The notes under the pieces: model-generated | Seen by the model: only the letters and a program-made list of their open reading frames with translations | Told to the model about the DNA's origin: nothing | Database searches by the model: none | Position numbers and translations under genes: made by a program | Part shown: in pieces, positions 1-5,092 of the stretch | Position numbering within the stretch: position 1 is the stretch's first letter | How the letters are laid out: the number at the start of each line of letters is the position of its first letter | NCBI GenBank assembly: GCA_023512665.1 | Contig: JAILZC010000094.1 | Span: forward strand, 1-5,092 | Length of the DNA: 5,092 nt | Direction of reading: 5' to 3' | Origin: Candidatus Bipolaricaulota bacterium | GTDB taxonomy: Bacteria > Bipolaricaulota > Bipolaricaulia > RBG-16-55-9 > DRXL01

Positions 1-83
1 AGGCAAACCGCGCGAAAGCGCGGGACGCAAAGCTGCGGGCCTACCCCTCTGGAAAGGAGGCACGGCAGCCGGGCTGCCGAAGG
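1..83 (+). promoter_or_regulatory. Cyclic di-GMP-I (GEMM-I) riboswitch aptamer, 5' edge truncated
   Basis: This leader RNA matches the class I c-di-GMP aptamer closely when compared from memory with the Vibrio cholerae Vc2 RNA. The conserved GGCAAACC (2-9) is followed by a perfect six-pair hairpin (8-13 with 18-23) closed by a GAAA tetraloop (14-17), then GGGACGCAAAGC (22-33) and GGGCCTA (38-44). A second arm holds a CCTCT/GGAGG hairpin (46-60), and the 3' hairpin GGCAGC/GCTGCC lies at 64-69 and 73-78, followed by CGAAGG. The G at position 2 aligns with Vc2 G20 and the C at 77 with Vc2 C92, the two bases that read the guanines of c-di-GMP. A G rather than an A at position 20 favours c-di-GMP over cyclic AMP-GMP. 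The outer 5' strand of helix P1 and the promoter lie before the window. It should control the glycosidase gene starting at 87. Confidence 0.93.
79..83 (+). promoter_or_regulatory. Shine-Dalgarno-like GAAGG inside the riboswitch closing helix
   Basis: GAAGG lies only three bases before the ATG at 87, closer than usual. By alignment with Vc2 it is the 3' strand of the aptamer's P1 helix. No other purine-rich site is at a usable distance: the GGAGG at 56-60 is paired inside the aptamer and 26 bases from the start. If this site is what the ribosome uses, ligand-stabilised P1 would hide it, so the switch would act on translation and most simply as an OFF switch. The pairing strand is outside the window, so this is inference. 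Confidence 0.5.
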
Positions 84-86
84 ATT

Positions 87-1643
87 ATGAACACACAACG
101 ACAGCGTGTCGGATCGCTGCACGCCGCCCTCGTGAAGCTTGCAGGGCTGGTCATGGTCTTTCTCATCATGCGCAGCGTCATCCCCGCAGAACCGACCCTG
201 AGCGCTTCCGTCTCCCAATGGGCCTATCGCGGTATCTCGTATGTAGCGTATTGGCGCGATCTCTACTCCTCCCCAGCATCCGATCAGTCTCTGGCGCTGC
301 TTGCTGCTACCGGAGCAAATTCAGTCTCGATCATCGTGACGTGCTACCAAGAGACCATCACGTCCACAGAGATTCTCTGTCTTACAGACTCTCGAACCCC
401 AACTGACGATGACTTGCGCCACGTCATCGCCCGGGCGCACCAGCTCGGCTTGATAGTGATGCTCAAACCCATAGTAGATCTCAGCAACGACCCCACACAC
501 TGGCGCGGCGAGATCAACTTTGGCACAGACGAGACGGCGTGGGCTCAATGGTTCGCGTCGTATCAGAACCTTATCGTGCACTACGCCCAGCTTGCTCAAG
601 AGACCGGCGCTGAGCTGTTCGCTATCGGCACAGAGCTCGGAGGCACAGCCCACCGCGAGGGCAATTGGCGAAATATTATCGCGGCCGTGCGCTCGGTGTA
701 CAGCGGGCTGCTCACCTATGCCGCGAATTTTGACGGCGAACAGTTTGTCGTGAACTTCTGGGACGCTCTTGATTTCATCGGGATAGATGCGTACTATCCC
801 CTGACGCAGCAGACAAACCCGACTGTAGCGGAGCTGAAGGCCGGCTGGGCTCCTCATAAGACGGAGTTGGCCACGCTCAGCCAAGCGTGGGGACTGTCCA
901 TCATTTTCACCGAAGTGGGCTATCGCAGCATGGACGGCACGAATATGGCCCCGTGGGACTGGATCAGCGATGGCCCAGTCGATCTGCAAGAGCAAGCCGA
1001 TTGTTATCAAGCGCTCTTTGAGGTCTTTCAGAGCGAGCCGTGGATGGAGGGCATCTTCTGGTGGGCCTGGGGCACCGATCCCGATCATGGAGGCCCCACA
1101 GATACGTATTACAGCCCGCACAACAAGCCCGCCGAAGCGGTTCTGCAGTACTTCTTCGCGTCCGCAGCCCACAGCACAGCGGCGCTCTTTCGCATCGAGC
1201 GGGCAACGGGGAACGTCTACACCGACGGGACGTTCTTTACCGGAGGAGCCGATCTCGCTGAGTACGTCACGGTCAGCGAGCCGGTCGAGCCCGGTGACGT
1301 CGTCGAGCTCGATCCTGTCAATCCCAAGCACTACAGGAAATCTCGCACGCCCTACAGCGCACTTGTTGCCGGAGTCATCTCGACCAGGCCGGGCATGGTC
1401 TTGAATGCTCACGAGGGCGGAGAGAGTTATGCGCCCTTGGCGCTCCTGGGGCGCGTCCCCGTGAAGGCGACCACGGAGAACGGCCCTATCTTTCCGGGGG
1501 ATTTGCTCACGAGCGCTTCTAAGCCCGGCTACGCCATGCGCTGCGCTAGCCCCAAACTCTGTGAGGGGGCGCTCCTAGGCAAGGCTCTTCAGCCGCTCCC
1601 ACACGGCGATAGCACTATTCTCATGCTTGTCACCGCCCACTAG
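87..1643 (+). CDS. Exported GH113-like TIM-barrel glycoside hydrolase with C-terminal surface domain
   Basis: Predicted polysaccharide-acting enzyme of 518 residues, exported or anchored outside the cytoplasm. Residues 1-14 are basic and 15-33 form a hydrophobic stretch, a signal peptide or signal anchor. Residues about 45-358 look like the GH113 / GTA-type TIM barrel: the barrel strand MLKPIVDL (125-132), IGTEL (180-184) with candidate acid/base Glu183, DFIGIDAYYPL (229-239), FTEVGY (274-279) with candidate nucleophile Glu276, GIFWWAWGTDP (322-332) and the closing NKPAEAVL. GH113 members characterised so far are beta-mannanases, but the substrate here is unknown. Residues about 368-515 form a second, glycine- and valine-rich domain beginning with GNVYTDG and GGADLAEY, containing VAGVIST, LLGRVPVK and PGDLL. 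This resembles a C-terminal module of phage tail-fibre and bacterial surface proteins, perhaps related to G2-type self-cleaving peptidases. The ATG at 87 is preferred over in-frame ATG at 153 because it keeps the basic N-terminus. The gene sits directly under the c-di-GMP riboswitch. Confidence 0.85.
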   Translation: MNTQRQRVGSLHAALVKLAGLVMVFLIMRSVIPAEPTLSASVSQWAYRGISYVAYWRDLYSSPASDQSLALLAATGANSVSIIVTCYQETITSTEILCLTDSRTPTDDDLRHVIARAHQLGLIVMLKPIVDLSNDPTHWRGEINFGTDETAWAQWFASYQNLIVHYAQLAQETGAELFAIGTELGGTAHREGNWRNIIAAVRSVYSGLLTYAANFDGEQFVVNFWDALDFIGIDAYYPLTQQTNPTVAELKAGWAPHKTELATLSQAWGLSIIFTEVGYRSMDGTNMAPWDWISDGPVDLQEQADCYQALFEVFQSEPWMEGIFWWAWGTDPDHGGPTDTYYSPHNKPAEAVLQYFFASAAHSTAALFRIERATGNVYTDGTFFTGGADLAEYVTVSEPVEPGDVVELDPVNPKHYRKSRTPYSALVAGVISTRPGMVLNAHEGGESYAPLALLGRVPVKATTENGPIFPGDLLTSASKPGYAMRCASPKLCEGALLGKALQPLPHGDSTILMLVTAH

Positions 1644-1673
1644 CTGGCAGGAAGCTCCCCCAGCGTTTACAAT
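1644..1673 (+). promoter_or_regulatory. Candidate promoter for the E2 gene
   Basis: TACAAT at 1668-1673 matches the -10 consensus at five of six bases. CTGGCA at 1644-1649 is a weak -35 match (four of six) with an 18-base spacer. A transcript would start near 1680 and carry a leader of about 28 bases that includes the Shine-Dalgarno site. Read by eye only; it is supported by the abrupt change of function between the flanking genes and the local A+T richness. Confidence 0.4.
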
Positions 1674-1693
1674 CTATAGCAATATCTCTGTGT

Positions 1694-1700
1694 GAAGGAG
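1694..1700 (+). promoter_or_regulatory. Strong ribosome binding site of the E2 gene
   Basis: GAAGGAG lies seven bases before the ATG at 1708 and fixes that start. It is the best Shine-Dalgarno site in the window, in contrast to the weak or absent sites before the glycosidase and ABC genes. Confidence 0.8.
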
Positions 1701-1707
1701 TGTTGCG

Positions 1708-3021
1708 ATGCCCTTTGAGTTCAAGCTGCCCGATATCGGCGAAGGGATCCACGAAGGCGAAATCGTCAAATGGCTCGTCAAAGAGGGCGACATCGTCCGC
1801 GAAGACCAACCGATGGTCGAGGTGATGACCGATAAAGCCACTGTCGAGATTCCTGCACCGCGCGCGGGGAAGATTCTCAAGCTCAACGCCCAAGAGGGCG
1901 AGACCGTCAAGGTCGGCTCGGTCTTGGTGATTATCGAGGAGCTTAGCGAGGCTAAGCCAGAACCCAAGCGCGAAGCCGTCACGGCACCTCTGCAGCGTGA
2001 GCCGGAACCCGTAGCTACAGCAGTTTCTGCGACAGCTACGGCCGTCACTGCGCCACCTCCGCCATCTCCAACGACTCCAATGACAGCGCCGGTTCAGCGT
2101 GTCTTGGCAACCCCGGCGACGCGCAAGCTCGCGCGCGAGCTTGGTGTTGACATATCTCAGATTCAGGGGACTGGCCCCGGCGGGCGCGTCACCGATGAGG
2201 ACGTGCGCCGCTCCGCTGCCGCGCGCACGGCGCCACAACCGCCGCCGACCCCAAGCCCTGCCCCAACGCCGCCCCCGGCAGCTCCAGCGTTCGCGCCCGG
2301 CGCCGTCGCCACCGACCGGCGCGAGGAGCGCATCCCCTTGCGCGGCATCCGCAAGCGCATCGCTGAGCACATGCACCAATCGAAGACAACAGCCGCGCAC
2401 TTCACCTACGTTGACGAAGTGGACATGACCGAACTCATTCAGTTGCGCGAGCAGATGAAGCCGTTAGCCGAGCAGAAGGGCGTCAAGCTCACCTATCTGC
2501 CGTTCATCGTCAAGGCGAGCGTCGCCGCCCTCAAGGAGATGCCCCTGCTCAACGCTTCTCTCGATGAAGCCAAGGGCGAGATCGTCATCAAAAAATATTA
2601 TAACATTGGGATCGCCACGGCGACCGAAGATGGGCTCATCGTCCCTGTCATCAAAGACGCTGATAGAAAGAGCCTTCTAGAGATCGCTATGGAGATCGAG
2701 CGTTTAGCAAAAGCCGCCCGCGAGGGCAAGATCGCCCTCCAAGACCTCCAAGGGGGCACGTTCACCATCACGAGTTTAGGGGCTTTGGGCGGGCTCTTCG
2801 CCACGCCGATCATCAACTATCCCGAAGTAGCGATCTTGGGGATTCACGAGATCAAGAGGCGCCCGGTCGTCAGGGACGATCAGATCGTCGTTCGCGACAT
2901 TATGTACGTCTCGCTCTCGTTCGATCACCGCTTGGTAGACGGAGACGTGGGAGCGCGCTTCTGCAAGAAGATCATCGGCTATCTAGAAAACCCAAAGCTG
3001 CTCTTCTTGGAGTTGGTGTAG
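1708..3021 (+). CDS. Dihydrolipoamide acyltransferase (E2) of a 2-oxoacid dehydrogenase complex
   Basis: E2 core subunit of a pyruvate or branched-chain 2-oxoacid dehydrogenase complex. It moves the acyl group from E1 to coenzyme A through a swinging lipoyl arm in the cytoplasm. The 437-residue protein has the full family layout with one lipoyl domain. Residues 1-78 are the lipoyl domain, with Lys43 in MTDKATVEI as the lipoylated residue. A Pro/Ala linker (about 82-130) leads to the peripheral subunit-binding domain (132-167: ATPATRKLARE, GTGPGGRVTDEDV). A second Pro-rich linker (about 174-200) precedes the catalytic domain (205-437), which ends with the active-site motif DHRLVDG, His407 and Asp411. 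AAHFTYVDEVDMTEL and TSLGALGG recall branched-chain or general acyltransferase E2s as much as pyruvate E2s, so pdhC and bkdB are both possible and no symbol is assigned. No E1 or E3 gene is adjacent. The product is intact. Confidence 0.96.
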   Translation: MPFEFKLPDIGEGIHEGEIVKWLVKEGDIVREDQPMVEVMTDKATVEIPAPRAGKILKLNAQEGETVKVGSVLVIIEELSEAKPEPKREAVTAPLQREPEPVATAVSATATAVTAPPPPSPTTPMTAPVQRVLATPATRKLARELGVDISQIQGTGPGGRVTDEDVRRSAAARTAPQPPPTPSPAPTPPPAAPAFAPGAVATDRREERIPLRGIRKRIAEHMHQSKTTAAHFTYVDEVDMTELIQLREQMKPLAEQKGVKLTYLPFIVKASVAALKEMPLLNASLDEAKGEIVIKKYYNIGIATATEDGLIVPVIKDADRKSLLEIAMEIERLAKAAREGKIALQDLQGGTFTITSLGALGGLFATPIINYPEVAILGIHEIKRRPVVRDDQIVVRDIMYVSLSFDHRLVDGDVGARFCKKIIGYLENPKLLFLELV

Positions 3022-3041
3022 TGAGCATCGCGCAGTATAAT
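3013..3041 (+). promoter_or_regulatory. Candidate promoter for the small gene pair
   Basis: A perfect -10 hexamer, TATAAT, lies at 3036-3041. Exactly 17 bases upstream is TTGGTG (3013-3018), which keeps the TTG of the -35 consensus and overlaps the last codons of the E2 gene. Transcription would begin near 3048, giving a leader of about ten bases before the ATG at 3059. A second TATAAT (3055-3060) overlaps the start codon and cannot serve this gene. Confidence 0.5.
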
Positions 3042-3047
3042 AAATTC

Positions 3048-3052
3048 GGTGA
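3048..3052 (+). promoter_or_regulatory. Partial Shine-Dalgarno GGTGA of the 82-residue gene
   Basis: GGTGA pairs with the 5' part of the usual anti-Shine-Dalgarno sequence and sits six bases before the ATG at 3059. It supports that start; an in-frame TGA at 3050-3052 rules out any start further upstream. Confidence 0.45.
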
Positions 3053-3058
3053 TATATA

Positions 3059-3307
3059 ATGGCTGTCCGACCAAAGTCAAGAGTCCTCAACCCTACGAAT
3101 GACTTCTTAGAAGCTCTGTTGGGGGAATTTGAGGGAGAGTGTCGTAGGGCTCTTCAGCTCATCGAGCAGCTTAAGAAGACTAACCCTGACGATGAGCTTC
3201 GCGAGGACCTCGAAGCGGATCTGGCCGTTTCTCTTGAGCGCTTCACGTGGCTCGCTCAAGATATTCTTCAGGAGTGGGACAAAGCCATTGAGAGCTTGCC
3301 TGAATAG
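3059..3307 (+). CDS. Small acidic helical protein, function unknown
   Basis: I do not recognise this 82-residue protein. It has no signal peptide, membrane segment or metal-binding motif. After a short basic N-terminus (MAVRPKSR) it reads as two amphipathic helices, about 12-40 and 46-80, separated by TNPDD. A hand count gives about 19 acidic against 10 basic residues, net near -9. It has a single cysteine (Cys28) and two tryptophans (Trp64, Trp73). Codon use resembles that of the neighbours and the frame has its own start signals, so it is probably a real gene. Its stop codon overlaps the ribosome binding site of the next gene, so the two are very likely co-transcribed and translationally coupled. 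A cytoplasmic structural or binding partner of the basic protein downstream is the simplest guess. Confidence 0.75.
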   Translation: MAVRPKSRVLNPTNDFLEALLGEFEGECRRALQLIEQLKKTNPDDELREDLEADLAVSLERFTWLAQDILQEWDKAIESLPE

Positions 3308-3310
3308 GAG
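3306..3310 (+). promoter_or_regulatory. Shine-Dalgarno AGGAG overlapping the upstream stop codon
   Basis: AGGAG shares its first two bases with the TAG stop (3305-3307) of the 82-residue gene and lies five bases before the GTG at 3316. It decides the GTG start, since the nearby ATG at 3321 is out of frame, and implies coupled translation. Confidence 0.7.
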
Positions 3311-3315
3311 TTCAG

Positions 3316-3504
3316 GTGGGATGGCGTCAGAAGCTGCGCAAGCGCATCGCGAGCTTGGAGAGGGTTATCGAGGAACATCGCAAAAAGCTCGCGGAGGAGC
3401 AAGCAAAACCTCAGCCAAACCAAAGATTGATCTCATATTGGGAGAAGGAAATTCGTGTCCGACAAGAGACCGTCGAGCGCCTGAAAAGACGCTTAGCTAG
3501 TTGA
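3316..3504 (+). CDS. Small basic coiled-coil-like protein, function unknown
   Basis: I do not recognise this 62-residue protein. It starts at GTG, eight bases after the previous stop, with AGGAG at a good distance. The sequence is almost wholly charged helix: helix one about 3-30, a turn KPQPNQ (31-36), and helix two 37-61, each with a spaced row of Leu/Ile/Val (Leu7, Ile11, Leu14, Ile18, Leu25; Ile39, Trp42, Ile46, Val53, Leu56, Leu60). This is the pattern of an antiparallel helical hairpin. A hand count gives 18 Lys+Arg against 9 Glu and no Asp, net about +9, the opposite of its upstream neighbour. The two may bind one another; nucleic-acid binding by the basic face is also possible. No toxin or DNA-binding family motif is visible. 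Confidence 0.72.
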   Translation: MGWRQKLRKRIASLERVIEEHRKKLAEEQAKPQPNQRLISYWEKEIRVRQETVERLKRRLAS

Positions 3505-3529
3505 AACGGTCAGAGCGTCACGGTACACT
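3501..3529 (+). promoter_or_regulatory. Promoter for the ABC exporter gene
   Basis: TTGAAA (3501-3506, five of six to the -35 consensus) and TACACT (3524-3529, four of six to the -10 consensus) are separated by exactly 17 bases. The predicted start of transcription is about 3536-3537, that is at or beside the ATG of the ABC gene. The -35 overlaps the stop codon of the preceding gene. Confidence 0.55.
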
Positions 3530-3536
3530 TTCGCTC

Positions 3537-5092
3537 ATGCGTGGCATCTTGCACTATCTGTGGCTCTATAGAGCCCGAATATTGCTGGGTTTAGTTGCTC
3601 TTTTTATCGTAGACGGTGCGCAGCTCATCGTCCCGCTCATCATCCGCGCGGCGATTGACGAGCTCGCGAAGACGGGCACCGCCCAGCTCGCTCTCTACGC
3701 CGGGTATATCTTAAGTATTGCTGCCGTCGTCGCGATCTTTCGATTCTTCTGGAGATATTTTATCTTTGGCGCGTCGCGCATGATCCGCCGCGACCTGCGC
3801 GACCGGCTCTACGCCCACTTAGTCAAGCTTTCAGCGAACTTCTTCGCCAACACCAAGACCGGCGATCTCATGGCCCACGCGACCAACGACGTTGAAGCCG
3901 TTCAGTTCGCCTGTGGCATGGGTGTCCTAGCTCTTGCCGACGCGATCATCATGGTCTCGTTCTCGCTCGCCGCGATGCTCTCTATCAATTGGCAACTCGT
4001 CTTGTATGCGTTCACGCCATTGCCCTTGGTGACGGTCTTTGTCGTGGTCATTGGACGGATGATCCATCGGCGCTTCACGGCCGTCCAGGAAGCGTTCTCG
4101 CTGCTCACCGAAAAAGTGCGTGAGGCGATCTCCGGGGTGCGCGTTATCAAGAGCTTCGCCCAAGAATCTGGGTTTTCCAAAGATTTTGGGCGCACCAACG
4201 CGCTCTTCATCGAGAAGAATCTCAGCTTGGTGCGAGTGCAGGGGTTTTTTGAGCCGATGATTGCGCTGCTCGCGGGGCTCTCTAGTGCTATTGTGCTCTT
4301 GGTCGGCGGGCAAAGAGTGATCTCCGGGGCGATCAGCTTGGGGGATTTTGTGGCATTCACGTCGTACTTGGGGATGCTCACCTGGCCCATGATGGCCCTG
4401 GGCTTTGTCATTAATTTGATGCAGCGCGGCGCGGCCTCGATGGAGCGCATCGAGAAGATTCTCAAGATCGAGCCGGAGATCACTGACGCTCCTGACGCTC
4501 AGCTATTTCCCAAAGAAGCTTCGCTGGAGTGTCGACGGCTGACGTTTAGCTATCCCCAGACCAACGGGCGCCCGGTCTTGCGCGACGTCTCGTTCTCTCT
4601 GGAGGAGGGGCAAAAGCTTGGGATCATCGGCTTGACGGGCTCTGGCAAGAGCACGCTCGTGCATTTATTAGTACGGGTCTTCGAGCCTCCAGAGAAGACG
4701 CTCTTCATCGGGGGCGTGGACGTGCGGCGCATTCGCTTGAGCGAACTGCGTTGCTCTATTGCAATTGTCCCGCAAGACCCGTTTCTCTTCTCCGCGACGA
4801 TCCGCGAGAACATCGCGTTTGGGCGGCCGACAGCCTCCGAAGCAGAGATCATCGAGGCGGCGAAGCTTGCTGGCATCTATGATGAGATTTTAGAATTTCC
4901 CAACGGCTTGGACACGATCGTCGGCGAGCGCGGCGTCAGTCTCTCTGGGGGGCAGAAGCAGCGCGTGGCGATTGCGCGGGCGCTCCTGCTCAATCCCAAG
5001 ATCATCATCTTCGACGATGCGCTCTCCGCCGTGGACGCCGAAAAAGAAGAGGAGATTCTGCGCAATCTCAAAGAGTTTATGAGGTCCAAGAC
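3537..5092 (+). CDS. ABC exporter half-transporter, degenerate-site subunit (MdlA/BmrC-like), 3' truncated
   Basis: Inner-membrane ABC export subunit with fused membrane and ATPase domains. The reading frame stays open to the window end, giving 518 residues of an expected 570-600. Six membrane segments fall at about 15-37, 52-76, 127-150, 152-174, 239-260 and 268-296. The ATPase domain starts near 328: Walker A GLTGSGKST (365-373, Lys371), Q-loop VPQDP (Gln413), GERG (463-466), signature LSGGQ (469-473), Walker B IIIFDD (489-494) and D-loop SAVD (497-500). Asp494 replaces the catalytic glutamate, as in the BmrC, TM287 and MdlA subunits of heterodimeric exporters, so a partner with an intact glutamate probably follows. 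The cargo cannot be told; the family exports drugs, lipids or peptides. The ATG at 3537 has no Shine-Dalgarno site but sits seven bases after a -10 element. A TTG at 3501, overlapping the previous TGA, is the only longer option before an in-frame TAG (3498-3500). Confidence 0.95.
   Translation, partial: MRGILHYLWLYRARILLGLVALFIVDGAQLIVPLIIRAAIDELAKTGTAQLALYAGYILSIAAVVAIFRFFWRYFIFGASRMIRRDLRDRLYAHLVKLSANFFANTKTGDLMAHATNDVEAVQFACGMGVLALADAIIMVSFSLAAMLSINWQLVLYAFTPLPLVTVFVVVIGRMIHRRFTAVQEAFSLLTEKVREAISGVRVIKSFAQESGFSKDFGRTNALFIEKNLSLVRVQGFFEPMIALLAGLSSAIVLLVGGQRVISGAISLGDFVAFTSYLGMLTWPMMALGFVINLMQRGAASMERIEKILKIEPEITDAPDAQLFPKEASLECRRLTFSYPQTNGRPVLRDVSFSLEEGQKLGIIGLTGSGKSTLVHLLVRVFEPPEKTLFIGGVDVRRIRLSELRCSIAIVPQDPFLFSATIRENIAFGRPTASEAEIIEAAKLAGIYDEILEFPNGLDTIVGERGVSLSGGQKQRVAIARALLLNPKIIIFDDALSAVDAEKEEEILRNLKEFMRSK

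Noticed and set aside
46..60. GGAGG at 56-60 as the ribosome binding site of the glycosidase gene.
   Set aside because: It pairs with CCTCT inside the aptamer and lies 26 bases before the ATG, too far for use.
321..1412. A 363-codon - strand frame opposite the glycosidase gene.
   Set aside because: It is antisense to a frame with recognisable catalytic motifs; its own product shows no domain and reflects the codon bias of the real gene.
1644..1707. A terminator between the glycosidase and E2 genes.
   Set aside because: I found no GC-rich hairpin followed by a T run in these 64 bases; short inverted bits around 1645-1660 are too weak.
1630..2400. A 256-codon - strand frame opposite the E2 gene.
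   Set aside because: It mirrors the Pro/Ala linkers of the E2, giving Arg/Gly/Trp-rich nonsense, and the E2 assignment is secure.
2588..2606. An A+T-rich patch with TATTATAAC that looks like an internal promoter.
   Set aside because: It encodes the KKYYNI strand typical of E2 catalytic domains, and no matching -35 element is visible at the right distance.
3129..3500. A 123-codon + strand reading frame spanning both small genes.
   Set aside because: Its product is a Ser/Arg-rich low-complexity chain, it has no good ribosome site, and it overlaps two shorter frames that have start signals and sensible helical patterns.
3902..4483. A 193-codon - strand frame opposite the ABC membrane domain.
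   Set aside because: It is antisense to well-supported membrane segments and has no plausible composition or start site.

Overview
The window is compact bacterial DNA of moderately high G+C, with every gene on the + strand and almost no intergenic space. The lineage cannot be fixed from the sequence. The c-di-GMP riboswitch, Shine-Dalgarno sites and lipoylated E2 subunit show it is a bacterium. The loose gene order (unrelated genes side by side, each with its own candidate promoter) and the charged, compact small proteins would suit an uncultured, possibly thermophilic lineage, but that is only an impression.

Layout: (1) Bases 1-83 are a nearly complete class I cyclic-di-GMP (GEMM-I) riboswitch aptamer; only the outer 5' strand of its closing helix is cut off by the window edge. 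(2) Four bases later starts a 518-residue exported or membrane-anchored protein (87-1643). It has a GH113-like TIM-barrel glycosidase domain and a conserved beta-rich C-terminal domain of surface/tail-fibre type. (3) After a 64-base gap with a candidate promoter and a strong Shine-Dalgarno site comes a full-length dihydrolipoamide acyltransferase, the E2 of a 2-oxoacid dehydrogenase complex (1708-3021), with no E1 or E3 gene beside it. (4) Bases 3059-3307 and 3316-3504 encode two small unrecognised helical proteins of 82 and 62 residues. They look translationally coupled and carry opposite net charges of about -9 and +9. (5) Bases 3537-5092 hold the first 518 residues of an ABC exporter half-transporter, cut by the window end. 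Its Walker B motif ends in Asp-Asp instead of Asp-Glu, the mark of the degenerate subunit of a heterodimeric exporter, so a partner gene is expected just downstream.

The best functional link is between the riboswitch and the glycosidase: intracellular c-di-GMP probably sets production of an enzyme acting on polysaccharide outside the cell, as expected for a biofilm or matrix decision. The aptamer's closing helix overlaps the gene's only Shine-Dalgarno-like sequence, which points to translational control. The E2 gene, the small gene pair and the exporter look like independent units. The exporter has a good -35/-10 pair placed so that transcription would begin at or next to its ATG, suggesting a leaderless mRNA.
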